Source of the DNA: GCA-002733465 sp039969155
Lineage (GTDB): Bacteria; Pseudomonadota; Gammaproteobacteria; Enterobacterales; Kangiellaceae
Direction: 5' to 3'
DNA: 64,000 nt
Assembly: GCA_039969155.1 (NCBI GenBank)
Contig: JBDVOJ010000102.1
Coordinates: 9,805-73,804 of the forward strand
Part shown: positions 15,151 through 24,415 of the stretch, one piece after another
Layout: the number at the start of each line of letters is the position of its first letter
Numbering within the stretch: the stretch's first letter is position 1
The notes under the pieces: generated by a model
The model's database searches: none
Seen by the model: the letters and a program-made list of their open reading frames with translations, nothing else
What the model was told of the DNA's origin: nothing
Translations under genes and position numbers: made by a program

Positions 15151-17325
15151 ATGAGCTTCCCTCAAATGTCCTCCTTTTTTATTCCAGAACATACAATCTA
15201 TGAATTACTCGACCAAGTCGGCATCAGCACTCCAAAACACACTTTCATCGGACCTAATACCAATGATCTCCTTTTACCATTTGAACAAGGCAATCCAATT
15301 GTTATCAAAGGTATGGCGACAGAGCTTTGGCATAAGTCAGATAATGACGCCTTAACATTCTGTGATTACCAACCAGAAGACACCGCAAAAACTATCAAGC
15401 AAATGGCCGATTCTGTAGGCAAACGATATGAATGGCTCGGTGCGTTAGTAACCGAACGGGTCAAATTTACCTCTGCCGACAACGCACCCAGTGAAATTTT
15501 TGTCAGTTTGCAAAAAGATAGTAATTCTGGCTTTGTGATCAGCCTGGGATTTGGAGGGATCCTAACCGAAGAGTGGGCTAACGAACTCAAACGCTCCTTA
15601 TTAGTCTGGCCCACTGCCGTTTATACCCCACAACAAGCACTCGAAGAACTCGAGGCACATTGGTTAGGTAAAATCTTGTTGGGTGGGATTCGGCAACAAA
15701 CTCCCTTGGTAACACAGCAAACTATTAGGGAGTTTTTAGAGAAGCTCTGGAAACTTGAAGCGATAATGGAAGAAAAAAATATCGGATTAGTTGAAGTCAA
15801 TCCATTTGTGATCAATCAACAACAAGAGTTTATCGCTCTGGATGGTGTTGGACTTTTTTCTGAGACAACTCCGACCACTGTATCGGTGCCAATTAAAGAC
15901 AACTGCTTTCTTAAACCCAAAAAAATTGCGGTAGCGGGAGTGTCCAACAAAACCGGTAACGTCGGTAGTCTTATTTTGGAGAACCTTAGCCAGTCAACTT
16001 TAGGTAAGGAGAATCTATTGGTGATAAAACCTGGGGAAGAAAAATTTCGCGAGATTAAATGTGTCGAGGACGTTAGTCACCTTAAAAACAATCCCGTCGA
16101 CATTCTCATATTAGCTCTACCAGCAAAAATTACTTTAGCAACCATAAAACAACTATGTCAACAAGGAGCTGGAGCAGAAGTTATCTATATCGTCGCGGGC
16201 GGAATTGGCGATGGTGCCGACGAGTCCGGCTATGGTGAAGAGCTGCTCGAATTGATCAAGAATCTGCGACAACAAAAACAATGGTGTCCAGCAATTGTCG
16301 GGCCGAATGGTCTTGGAATGCTACTTTCGCCACTCAAACTCAACAGCCTATTTATTCCACAACAAAAGCTCAATATTAATTTTGACCCTAAGTCTCAGGT
16401 AGCTTTGATTAGCCAAAGTGGTGCCTTCTTAATTACCCGCCTATCGCGTCATTCAAACTTAAGTCTTAAGTATGGTTTTTCAATCGGCAATCAATTGGAT
16501 ATGAAACTGTCTGATTTCCTGGCTTTAATTTATCGTGATAAAACCATCAAAGTGGTTGGACTATATGTAGAAGGATTTGTTGGTAATGACGTTTGCGCCA
16601 TTGCAACATTAGTCAAACAATTTAGAGACGAGAATAGGCATGTGGTGATTTACAAAGGAGGTCGTTCACTATTAGGTCAAACTGCTGCGGCAGGACATAC
16701 CGGCGCGATGACAGGAGACTACTATATTCAAAAAAGATTACTAAGCAAAGCGGGGGCAATCATTGCCGAATCCTTCAATCAGTTTAATGCTGTATTCAAA
16801 TGGACTTCAGCTTATCCTGACTTACATACCCTCGGAAAACTTGCCATCGTCACAAATGCTGGTTATGAGACCGTTGGCAGTGTTGATACTTTAGGAGACA
16901 ATGATTCGGGGCGATTGTATGAGATCAACCAAGGAGACTCTCAAGAACTTGCTAAAGTGATACGACGCCATCAATTAGAAGGATTAGTCGCTCCAGCTAA
17001 CCCACTCGATTTGACACCAATGGCCAACGAATCGATGTATTTTGATTGCGTTAAGTCGATGATAGAGTTTGGTGCAGGTATCGTCATGCTAGGGTTAGTT
17101 CCACTCTCCGAGAAATTAGATACGGGACAGTTAACAAAAACAGAACTGTTTGCAAAAGAATTAAAAGCGCTCGCCCAATTTAGTGGACGATTAATTGGCG
17201 TGGTAATCGATGCGGGTGTTCCTTATCAAGAATACAAAGCAGTCTTTGAAAAACAAGGTTTACCTGTATTTGATGGAATGGATACTGCTGTTTTGGGCAC
17301 CAATGTATTGAAGCGCATTTTTTAG
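15151..17325 (+). CDS. ADP-forming acyl-CoA (acetyl-CoA) synthetase, ATP-grasp domain first
   Basis: A 724-residue enzyme that should interconvert acyl-CoA + ADP + Pi with acid + ATP + CoA. Residues about 10-235 are an ATP-grasp domain (PIVIKGMATELWHKSDNDAL, VSLGFGGI-like and EVNPFVI). Residues about 255-375 are a CoA-binding Rossmann domain (KIAVAGVSNKTGNVGS, AIVGPNGLGML). Residues about 385-720 are the succinyl-CoA-ligase-like part, with VALISQSGAFLI and the phospho-histidine motif AAAGHTGAMTGDY. The nucleotide-binding domain lies N-terminal, whereas many single-chain members have the CoA-binding part first. The start region lacks a clear ribosome binding site. A possible FNR-like box lies upstream. 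Confidence 0.88.
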   Translation: MSFPQMSSFFIPEHTIYELLDQVGISTPKHTFIGPNTNDLLLPFEQGNPIVIKGMATELWHKSDNDALTFCDYQPEDTAKTIKQMADSVGKRYEWLGALVTERVKFTSADNAPSEIFVSLQKDSNSGFVISLGFGGILTEEWANELKRSLLVWPTAVYTPQQALEELEAHWLGKILLGGIRQQTPLVTQQTIREFLEKLWKLEAIMEEKNIGLVEVNPFVINQQQEFIALDGVGLFSETTPTTVSVPIKDNCFLKPKKIAVAGVSNKTGNVGSLILENLSQSTLGKENLLVIKPGEEKFREIKCVEDVSHLKNNPVDILILALPAKITLATIKQLCQQGAGAEVIYIVAGGIGDGADESGYGEELLELIKNLRQQKQWCPAIVGPNGLGMLLSPLKLNSLFIPQQKLNINFDPKSQVALISQSGAFLITRLSRHSNLSLKYGFSIGNQLDMKLSDFLALIYRDKTIKVVGLYVEGFVGNDVCAIATLVKQFRDENRHVVIYKGGRSLLGQTAAAGHTGAMTGDYYIQKRLLSKAGAIIAESFNQFNAVFKWTSAYPDLHTLGKLAIVTNAGYETVGSVDTLGDNDSGRLYEINQGDSQELAKVIRRHQLEGLVAPANPLDLTPMANESMYFDCVKSMIEFGAGIVMLGLVPLSEKLDTGQLTKTELFAKELKALAQFSGRLIGVVIDAGVPYQEYKAVFEKQGLPVFDGMDTAVLGTNVLKRIF

Positions 17326-17534
17326 CCGATGTATAAATTTTCATTGTCAAAAATTACATAAACTCCTTTTTAAAGCGATTTCCACAAGATAATTTCTTGT
17401 TCTATTCACCTAAATTCGTTAAGTTATCACTTCAAGCTTGGCTTCTATTTTTTATCTGAGACCCAAAGTTAGCATCTGGTTACCTGATATAGTGCCTTAG
17501 CGAACTAATCTTAACAATAAGCAGAGGTGATTCA

Positions 17535-17786
17535 ATGGATGTACAAGGACTAATTATATTTTTGGCAATCGGAGCCGTCGCTGGGTGGTTGGCTGGCACC
17601 ATTATGAAAGGTGGTGGATTTGGTCTTATTGGGAATATCGTTGTTGGGATAGTCGGTGCTGTCGTTGGCGGTTTTGTATTTGGCTTCTTAGGTATTTCAA
17701 CGGGTGGACTTATCGGTTCAATTATTACCGCAACGGTTGGCGCAGTTGTTTTGCTGGCTATCGTTAGAGTAATAAAAAAGGCTTAG
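17535..17786 (+). CDS. GlsB/YeaQ/YmgE family stress-response membrane protein
   Basis: An 83-residue protein, almost wholly three hydrophobic glycine-rich segments, with the family pattern GAVAGWLAGTIMKGGGFGLIGNIVVGIVGAVVGG split by short turns, and a basic C-terminus (VRVIKKA). AGAGG precedes the start. These small membrane proteins are induced by stress or stationary phase in enterobacteria; the mechanism is not established. The 208 bp upstream probably carries its promoter; I see no clear operator there. Confidence 0.93.
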   Translation: MDVQGLIIFLAIGAVAGWLAGTIMKGGGFGLIGNIVVGIVGAVVGGFVFGFLGISTGGLIGSIITATVGAVVLLAIVRVIKKA

Positions 17787-17800
17787 TTTAAAGGAATAAT

Positions 17801-17819
17801 CTGCCAAATTATTTGGCAG
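17801..17819. terminator. Hairpin between convergent genes
   Basis: CTGCCAAA and TTTGGCAG form a perfect 8-bp stem with a 3-nt loop, 15 bp after the GlsB-type gene. There is no following T-run on the plus strand. GGCTGCCAACA 12 bp later repeats the left arm, so alternative pairings exist. Probable 3'-end structure. Confidence 0.5.
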
Positions 17820-17914
17820 CTTAGTAATAGGCTGCCAACACCATTTATTACTTACCATTCAGCATCCTAGCAACCGGCGTGTCTACCTTACAACAATCAA
17901 ATAGCTGTTAGGAT

Positions 17915-19867
17915 TCAAAGCACGACTTGATTTCTTCCATTTTCTTTTGCCTTATAGAGGTTGGCGTCAGCACGCGAAATCATCGTTCTTAAATCAGAAT
18001 CTTTAGCTGGGTTTAATTGAGCGACTCCCATGCTAAAACTAAAATTCAGTTTTTCACTTACACCTTTAATAGGGCTTTTATTTAACTCTAATGTTAGCCT
18101 CTCGAAGATGGAGTGAATGTATTCTTTTTGAGTATCTGAAAATACGATTAGCCATTCTTCTCCACCATAGCGACCAAACGCGTCTTGATTTCTCAACACA
18201 GAGCTGCACGCTTTGGCAAAAATTTTCAAGACTTGGTCACCGACATCATGTCCATAGCTATCGTTAAGCTTTTTAAAATTATCAAAGTCAATAATACCAA
18301 TCGAGAAATCTTGATTAGATTGCAGCGCAAGTTCAAAACGTTGCTCTGCTTCCCTCAAAATAGCTCTGCGATTCGGGGATTTAGTAAGATAATCACGCAA
18401 TGCCATCTTTCTAAATTGATTGCGAATATCGATCTGTTTAAACAAAACAGCGATAATTATTATAATGACCAAGCCTGCCAAAATAACGATAAGAAGCCAG
18501 TATTTTTTCTCCGATTCCTGCTGCTCAATTCTCAAATTTTTTAGTTCATTTTCTTTTATCAAAACTTTATTTCGGTTTTCTTTAAGCTCACTATCAAACT
18601 GAATACGGTATTTTTGCACAATATTTCGTTGTTTATCTAGAAAGCTCTCTTGCAGTAATTCAGAATAAGTTTTTTGCGCTTCAAATGCAGCTTGAAAATC
18701 TCCTTTAGCTTCTAGCCATTTTGCCAGCGCAAAGAAATAGCTAATCTTATAACTCGGATTTTGCTGCTCATCGGCCAAATCCTTTAGCTTCTTAATACTC
18801 ATCTCAGCGTTTTTGAGTTGGGAAAGACCGATATAACTTAGAGTTTTATTGAGGTTCAGACGAAAGATAATCCGGTTATCACCAGAGTTCTCAATGACTT
18901 GTGTCGACTTTTCTAAGTATTTTAATGCATCTTTTAATCGCTGCTCTTCAACGGCTAATTCTGCTAATGATATTTGGCTCCATGCAGTACCCAGTTCATC
19001 ATCAATGGCAATGCTTTTATTAAGCGAAAGTTCGAAATGCTGTTTAGCTAAATCTAAACGTTGACTGGCTAAATAAGCTTTGCCCATATTAAAAAAAATA
19101 ATAGAGTCTGCTAATGGACTTTTAACCAGTTTATTCAGTTCAAGACACTGTTTATAGTAGTCTAGCGCGGTTTCCGGGTCGTCTAAACCAATGTAGATAT
19201 TGGCAAGCGTATTAAGTGTCTCGCCGGTGATATTATGAGCCTCGACCTGCTTTGAAAGCTGGTAGGCTAGTTTAAGATGCTTTAGTGCATCGCTAGTTAA
19301 ATTGTTCGCATATTCGCTTTGGCCGACTACCATGTATATTTCAGCTGCTAGCTTTTGGTCATCCGAGATATCCGCTTTTTGCGTGAGTGCTTGCCTTTTT
19401 CTAATGATTTCAACCGATGATTTTTTTCCGACAGAAATACTAATCTCTATTAACTCTAATCGAGTCACCTGTTGCTCGAGCTCTAACTCTTTCGCTAAAG
19501 GAAGAGTTAGATCAATAACCTTTTGCGTTTCACTGATGTTTTCCAATCCAGCATACAAATGCGCTTTCAAAACCGAAGCGCCCACAACATTGGTAAACCA
19601 TTGGTGGTTATTGCTGACTTGAATCAGTGAGTCCAGCTCATGAATTTTACTACTCGGAGCAATGGAGTTGGCGTTTTGTAAAACCTGAATCCGATCAGAA
19701 ATGACTTGTTGAGTATAAGCAACGTTTAAAGGGAGCTGTGTTATATCTTCTGATTGGGCTAAGACCTGATGATTTTGCTCGGTTTCTTCTTTAGATAGCA
19801 GCCAATGGCTTTCAATTCCAATGAATGCCATAATCGTGAAAATACTGTATCTAGAAAATACGCTCAT
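17915..19867 (-). CDS. TPR-repeat membrane diguanylate cyclase
   Basis: A 650-residue protein. An N-terminal hydrophobic stretch (about residues 8-24) reads as a signal peptide, then tetratricopeptide repeats cover about 40-420 (for example TGETLNTLANIYIGLDDPETALDYYKQCLEL). A coiled coil, one transmembrane helix (YWLLIVILAGLVIIIIIAVLF, about 455-475) and a GGDEF domain follow, with GRYGGEEWLIVF as active site (GGEEW variant, expected to be active) and the start motif LRDYLTKSPNRRAI. The architecture implies a periplasmic TPR sensor controlling cytoplasmic c-di-GMP synthesis. Single gene. Confidence 0.9.
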   Translation of the reverse strand: MSVFSRYSIFTIMAFIGIESHWLLSKEETEQNHQVLAQSEDITQLPLNVAYTQQVISDRIQVLQNANSIAPSSKIHELDSLIQVSNNHQWFTNVVGASVLKAHLYAGLENISETQKVIDLTLPLAKELELEQQVTRLELIEISISVGKKSSVEIIRKRQALTQKADISDDQKLAAEIYMVVGQSEYANNLTSDALKHLKLAYQLSKQVEAHNITGETLNTLANIYIGLDDPETALDYYKQCLELNKLVKSPLADSIIFFNMGKAYLASQRLDLAKQHFELSLNKSIAIDDELGTAWSQISLAELAVEEQRLKDALKYLEKSTQVIENSGDNRIIFRLNLNKTLSYIGLSQLKNAEMSIKKLKDLADEQQNPSYKISYFFALAKWLEAKGDFQAAFEAQKTYSELLQESFLDKQRNIVQKYRIQFDSELKENRNKVLIKENELKNLRIEQQESEKKYWLLIVILAGLVIIIIIAVLFKQIDIRNQFRKMALRDYLTKSPNRRAILREAEQRFELALQSNQDFSIGIIDFDNFKKLNDSYGHDVGDQVLKIFAKACSSVLRNQDAFGRYGGEEWLIVFSDTQKEYIHSIFERLTLELNKSPIKGVSEKLNFSFSMGVAQLNPAKDSDLRTMISRADANLYKAKENGRNQVVL

Positions 19868-19985
19868 TAATGGTTGTTTCGCTACCCCTTACTCAGTATA
19901 GATATAAAGGTTAAAATAGTAAAATAAGGTACTTTGCTGGCAGTGTTTTCGGTATATTTGAGATATAGTTTACCGAATATGCTGA

Positions 19986-20159
19986 TTACTTCTTATCAAG
20001 TTTTAATAAGCAGTACTTCGTAAAATCCTTCGCTTCATTAGCTGTCCAATCTCCCTTAGGCTTTTCTTTCATATCTTCACACCATTCTTCGCTGCCTATT
20101 TCTGGGGCGCAGCCGGCTAGTGAAATTATAGAAATTATAACGCCTAATAATCTTTTCAT
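19986..20159 (-). CDS. DUF3012 small lipoprotein, 57 residues
   Basis: A short gene that is easily missed. The 57-residue product begins MKRLLGVIISIISLAGCAPE, a lipoprotein signal peptide with lipobox LAGC, and continues with EIGSEEWCEDMKEKPKGDWT and a tail with a third cysteine (YCLL). This matches the DUF3012 family in length and in the W-C-x(3)-K-x-K-P-K-G-D-W pattern. The protein should be anchored to a membrane in the periplasm. Its ATG at 20159 has AGGAAG upstream. It lies alone between the TPR-GGDEF gene and the oxygenase gene. The family's function is unknown. Confidence 0.85.
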   Translation of the reverse strand: MKRLLGVIISIISLAGCAPEIGSEEWCEDMKEKPKGDWTANEAKDFTKYCLLKLDKK

Positions 20160-20375
20160 TCTTCTTCCTATATTGTATTAGTTGATAAATATTCTCTGTG
20201 AATTGGCAATATTAACACAATTGCCCCAGTACATAACTCGGCCACCGAGTGACGGCTTAAGTGGAAAAATCACTATATATTCTGGTTGGTATTTTCTTTG
20301 CAATCGCTTATGCTAACAATTTACAAATATAATCAACCACTTAACAACTGGTTTGGGGCTATAGCAGAATTAGTT

Positions 20376-21086
20376 ATGTCTAACTTTATTATTGAATTTA
20401 AAAATGCACTCTCTAGTGAGCAATGCGATCAACTCATCCAAAAGTTTGAAGCTTTTCCTAAGAAACAACCTGGACGAACAGGTGCTGGAGTGGATAAGAG
20501 TAAAAAGGATAGTCTAGATTGTCACATTAGTAGCCAGCCTGAGTGGCAGCAGGAATGCCAGCAATTGACCCAGTTATTATCTAAGGCAACCGTTGCCTAT
20601 ATTCGTCAATTTCCTTTTTTAATCACAGGTGCAATTTCCCCTTCTATCCAGGATCCAAAAACCAAACAATTAAGAACCATTACTCACCAGGATATTCCCA
20701 ACCTCAACGACCAACAAATTGAAAATATGAGCAATGCAATCTTTCGATGCGATGGTATCAATCTACAGCGATATACCAAGGGCAGCGGCGGTTATCACCA
20801 TTGGCATTCTGAGCACTATCCACACCCAACCGACCAAACTCAGAAATCTTTGCATCGTGTATTACTTTGGCTAATCTATTTAAATGATGTCGAAGAAGGT
20901 GGAGAGACTGAATTCTTTTACCAACAAGCCAGCGTGAAACCAACTAAAGGCAGCCTAATTCTTGCGCCAGTAAATTTCACTCATACCCATCGTGGATGCG
21001 TTCCAATATCTAATGATAAATATGTTTTAGCTTCGTGGATAAATTATAAGACGGCTCAAGAGATGTACGTTCAACCGAAAACCTAA
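20376..21086 (+). CDS. 2-oxoglutarate/Fe(II) oxygenase, prolyl 4-hydroxylase-like
   Basis: A 236-residue protein of the 2OG-Fe(II) oxygenase superfamily. The double-stranded beta-helix core includes INLQRYTKGSGGYHHWHSEH, then VLLWLIYLNDVEEGGETEFF and LILAPVNFTHTHRGCVP followed by KYVLASWINY. Fe(II) should be bound by H-S-E in WHSE and by the distal His in THTHRG; the first acid is Glu rather than the usual Asp of HxD. The 2OG-binding base is probably the Lys of KYVLA. Start at ATG 20376 is set by where similarity begins; an in-frame ATG at 20286 gives 30 extra residues of unlikely composition. The substrate is unknown. Confidence 0.82.
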   Translation: MSNFIIEFKNALSSEQCDQLIQKFEAFPKKQPGRTGAGVDKSKKDSLDCHISSQPEWQQECQQLTQLLSKATVAYIRQFPFLITGAISPSIQDPKTKQLRTITHQDIPNLNDQQIENMSNAIFRCDGINLQRYTKGSGGYHHWHSEHYPHPTDQTQKSLHRVLLWLIYLNDVEEGGETEFFYQQASVKPTKGSLILAPVNFTHTHRGCVPISNDKYVLASWINYKTAQEMYVQPKT

Positions 21087-21133
21087 GGCCTTGAATATTA
21101 GACTAAAAAATGTAGAGGCCGCTATTCAGCAGA

Positions 21134-22384
21134 CTAAAGTAGTCTTATAGCCGAAAGTGTGAGGTCATCTTTCAGCTCTGATCGACCACTAAATTCAAAT
21201 AACGCGTTTTGAATATGCTCAACCAGCAGGTTTGGATCGGATGGACTGTTCTCGATAGCACTTACCAATCTTTGTTCGCCAAACTCTTCACCAGAAAGGC
21301 TACGAGTTTCTAATACGACGTCCGTATAGATAAATAAAATATCATTGGCTTGTAATTTAATTTCTTTGAACTCCCATTGATAATCGGGTAACACACCAAT
21401 GGGGATTCCTTGCGACTCACTTAACTCGATCACTTGACGATCTCGCTTGATATAGCCATTCGGATGTCCTGCAGAAACATACTTAAGCAAGCCTAAATCA
21501 CTGCGATACGAAAAAAGCATTGCAGTGACAAACTTTCCCCGATCTTTGCGAGTAAAGAAATTCTTATTGAGATAATTAGCAGCGTCAGCAGGTGTAGTAG
21601 AGTCACTGCCTTGAAAGGTTCGAAGAATCGCATCAACCATCGCCGCTTCAACAGCAGCACTTGGCCCATGGCCAGTCACGTCAGCAATAATCCCTCCCCA
21701 ACGTGTGATATTAGGGTCACCGCCTGGTGAAGGCAGTTGAAATAGATCAAGATAATCACCACCAGCGTCTTTATATGCTTCAAACTTAAACGCTAGTTGG
21801 ATCCCGTTAATATGAAGATCTTCTCGAGGTAGTAACAGCGATTGCAGACGAGAGATTTCTTGCAGTTCCTCATCGATCCAATGACGAGCTTTATCAAGTT
21901 GTCGTTTTTGTTCACTCTTTAAAATATTGGTTAATGCATAGTTTAACAATAATGCTAGCTTCTCTAGATCGAGCCGACGAGAATTAGAATGAAAATCGAC
22001 AATAATGATCCAACGTTCGACCTTTCCGCGGATCCAAATTGGAATTACCAAAGCTTCGCCGAAATACTTAAGTTCATCTTGAAATAGATCGGGGCAAGTT
22101 TCACAGGAAATCTTCAATGGTGAGTGGTGGGTTTTCCACCCTTCAATAAACTCACCGTCTAAAATTGGAAAATTTGGACTACCATTGAGCATTTCTTCGG
22201 CAGTATAGACAGGACAATTGTACTCATCACAAAATCCCGTCACTTGAAACTTCGCGGGATCAAGCTTGTGGCTACTGATCATCGCCAACTTAAATGAATC
22301 TAACTCAGTATGCACAACCTTTAACAATACCGATAGCGGATTACTATAAGATTGATCACTACTTAGGCTAGCTATAAGTTCCAT
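21134..22384 (-). CDS. GAF + PP2C-type (SpoIIE/RsbU-like) serine phosphatase
   Basis: A 416-residue cytosolic protein. Residues about 5-165 form a GAF-like sensory domain with several cysteines (FCDEYNCPVY, ISCETCPDLF) that could bind a metal or sense redox state. A short coiled coil (about 165-190) leads to a PP2C domain (200-416) with the metal-binding acids in AGGDYLDLF, GIIADVTGHGPSAAV and KDDLTLSAIRLL. Such enzymes dephosphorylate STAS anti-anti-sigma proteins. The matching kinase and STAS protein lie at the other end of the same gene group, with mlaFEDC between them. It follows mlaC by 20 bp. Confidence 0.9.
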   Translation of the reverse strand: MELIASLSSDQSYSNPLSVLLKVVHTELDSFKLAMISSHKLDPAKFQVTGFCDEYNCPVYTAEEMLNGSPNFPILDGEFIEGWKTHHSPLKISCETCPDLFQDELKYFGEALVIPIWIRGKVERWIIIVDFHSNSRRLDLEKLALLLNYALTNILKSEQKRQLDKARHWIDEELQEISRLQSLLLPREDLHINGIQLAFKFEAYKDAGGDYLDLFQLPSPGGDPNITRWGGIIADVTGHGPSAAVEAAMVDAILRTFQGSDSTTPADAANYLNKNFFTRKDRGKFVTAMLFSYRSDLGLLKYVSAGHPNGYIKRDRQVIELSESQGIPIGVLPDYQWEFKEIKLQANDILFIYTDVVLETRSLSGEEFGEQRLVSAIENSPSDPNLLVEHIQNALFEFSGRSELKDDLTLSAIRLL

Positions 22385-22404
22385 GCTACATTCTTTAATT
22401 AGTG

Positions 22405-22983
22405 TTATTCTGTTTTAGGCTTTTTCATTTCAGCTAATAAGCCAGCAATGCCATCATTTCTGATAATTCGCGCGTAGTTATTCTTATAACTGGACACGAA
22501 CGACACGCCTTCAGGAATAAAATCATATACTTTCCAACCGCTCCCTTCATTGATCAATCGGTATCGAACTGGGATTTTTTTGTTTCCTTCAGCGATAATG
22601 ACCGAATCTACTATCGCATACTTGTTGGCTTTTATTTGCTCTCCTCGAAACTCTACTTTTTCACCCGAATAATTACTTAATAATGTGGCATAAGTATCAA
22701 CCATAACATCTAAGAATAGCGCTTTGAATTCGATCTTTTGATCTTCCGTCGCCGATCGCCAAGGCTTAGAAATCACTCGTTTAGATAGGTTTTCAAAATC
22801 AATTTCTGTTTTCAATACTTCAGCGAGTGCGTTCTTCTTATCGTTCTCAGCTAACTGCTTGTTGCTAGCAACCTTTAAAATTTTGTCTACTGCTATCTCT
22901 AAAGCTTTAGTTGGCGTTTCTGCAAATGCCTGTTGAGCAAAGAAAACGAATAGAATAAGACTAGCCGTTAATAAGGTTTTCAT
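22405..22983 (-). CDS. mlaC: MlaC: periplasmic phospholipid-binding protein
   Basis: A 192-residue protein of the Ttg2D/MlaC family. A Sec signal peptide (residues 1-21, ending AFAE) precedes a domain with the family pattern FENLSKRVISKPWRSATEDQK, FKALFLDVMVDTYATLLSNY and VRYRLINEGSGWKVYDFIPEGVSFVSSYKNNY. It shuttles phospholipid between the outer membrane and the MlaFEDB transporter. A 188-bp gap separates it from mlaD, unusual inside an mla operon, so mlaC and the phosphatase gene may also have their own promoter. GAGGA precedes the start. Confidence 0.94.
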   Translation of the reverse strand: MKTLLTASLILFVFFAQQAFAETPTKALEIAVDKILKVASNKQLAENDKKNALAEVLKTEIDFENLSKRVISKPWRSATEDQKIEFKALFLDVMVDTYATLLSNYSGEKVEFRGEQIKANKYAIVDSVIIAEGNKKIPVRYRLINEGSGWKVYDFIPEGVSFVSSYKNNYARIIRNDGIAGLLAEMKKPKTE

Positions 22984-23171
22984 GGGTAATCCTCAATTTT
23001 AGACAACGTCACATAACTATTCGTCGTCAATTAATCATTTTTAGTTAATAAGCAAATGTGATGTCAATCTAACAAAACTATAACAAGCTGCAATCAGTAA
23101 ATTGTTACGCTAGGTTTCTATGTTTAAGCAGCTTACTAAGCCTAAATCGCGCTACGGAATACTAATGTCTA

Positions 23172-23612
23172 CTAGCTCTCAAAAATGTACTTACTGATCA
23201 ATTCTTCAATGCTAATTGCAGGTTCAGTCTCAATAATCTCACCACCGTCAGCTAATGGGTCTCCGCCACCGGTAGAGATTTTAATAAATTTATCGCCAAT
23301 AATTCCGGCGGTTCTAATTGAAGCTATCGCGTCATCTTGTACTTCAACCCCCGAATTAATTAACATCACTACCATCGACTCTTGGGTAGCTGGATCGAGC
23401 GAGATGCTTTCAACCTGCCCGACCCTGACTCCGGCTATTTCAATCACTGCACCACGCTTTAGTCCTGAGGAATTGGAAAACTGAGCTTTTAACTGATAGC
23501 CGTCGGAACTAAATCCCGAAACACCGCTCACTACGACCGAGAGGTAGGTGATAGCTCCAACCCCAACGATGAGGAACAACCCGACGATAAACTCTAACGA
23601 TATTTTTTTCAT
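23172..23612 (-). CDS. mlaD: MlaD: MCE-domain lipid transport subunit
   Basis: A 146-residue MCE protein, within the size range of bacterial MlaD. One N-terminal membrane anchor (residues 5-27) is followed by the MCE domain with GYQLKAQFSNSSGLKRGAVIEIAGVRVGQV and SIRTAGIIGDKFIKISTGG. It forms the periplasmic hexameric ring on MlaE that receives or delivers phospholipid. Its ATG has AAGGAG upstream and it follows mlaE by 15 bp. Confidence 0.95.
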   Translation of the reverse strand: MKKISLEFIVGLFLIVGVGAITYLSVVVSGVSGFSSDGYQLKAQFSNSSGLKRGAVIEIAGVRVGQVESISLDPATQESMVVMLINSGVEVQDDAIASIRTAGIIGDKFIKISTGGGDPLADGGEIIETEPAISIEELISKYIFES

Positions 23613-23627
23613 CAGACTTTAAACTCC

Positions 23628-24413
23628 TTAAATCAAAAACGAACTTGCAATGTAATCTGCAAATAACATGGTGATGGCGCTAGCGACAACGGCTTTAGTA
23701 GTCACTCTACCAACCGCTTCAGCGCCAGACACACCTTTTTCTAAATGAACATAAAACCCTTTGCCCATCGCAATCCAAATCACGATCACCGCAAAAATTA
23801 AAGATTTCACAATACTCATCCGTAAATCAGACCAAGTAATCGTGTCAATAATGGTTTGCATATAAGCAACGCCACTCAGATCTTTGATAAATACTCCAAC
23901 AATGTACCCACCAATAATTCCGATCACATTAAAAATGGCTGTCAGTAGTGGAATTGAAATAACGGCAGCAAGAAATCTTGGTACCATCACATAACGGTAT
24001 GGACTAATAGCCATACAGGTGAGCGCGTCAAATTGCTGCTCATTGCGCATGATTGCGATTTCAGCACAGGTTGATGAGCCCACTCGTGCAATGACCATCA
24101 AAGCGGTCATCACTGGGCCGAGCTCTTGAATTAAACTTAGTCCGACTGCCGATCCCATCAGATCGACTGAACCAAATCGAGCGAGTACATCATAAAACTG
24201 CAAGGCTAACACCATCCCAGTAAACAAACCGGATAACAGAATAATCGGCATAGAACGCGCTCCGATAAAAGCGATCTGTTTAACAAGCTCCTTCCACCCA
24301 AACGGTCGACTAAATATGCTTGTGACAACGGTCAATAAAAAATGGCCTAAACGACCAAGCTCCTCGATCACTGAAATCGTTCTGCCACCCAGCTTTTCGA
24401 TATTAGAGAACAT
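23628..24413 (-). CDS. mlaE: MlaE: lipid ABC transporter permease
   Basis: A 261-residue permease with about five to six hydrophobic segments and the MlaE signature region: FSRPFGWKELVKQIAFIGAR, GMVLALQFYDVLARFG, LIQELGPVMTALMVIARVGS, EIAIMRNEQQFDALTCMAI. Forms the membrane core of the MlaFEDB complex in the inner membrane. It starts 2 bp after mlaF ends, consistent with one transcript. Confidence 0.96.
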   Translation of the reverse strand: MFSNIEKLGGRTISVIEELGRLGHFLLTVVTSIFSRPFGWKELVKQIAFIGARSMPIILLSGLFTGMVLALQFYDVLARFGSVDLMGSAVGLSLIQELGPVMTALMVIARVGSSTCAEIAIMRNEQQFDALTCMAISPYRYVMVPRFLAAVISIPLLTAIFNVIGIIGGYIVGVFIKDLSGVAYMQTIIDTITWSDLRMSIVKSLIFAVIVIWIAMGKGFYVHLEKGVSGAEAVGRVTTKAVVASAITMLFADYIASSFLI

Positions 24414-24415
24414 TA

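Noticed and set aside
20191..20240. TTGGCAATATT and ATTGCC, considered as a sigma-54 promoter before the oxygenase gene
   Set aside because: GG-N10-GC spacing fails on both strands.
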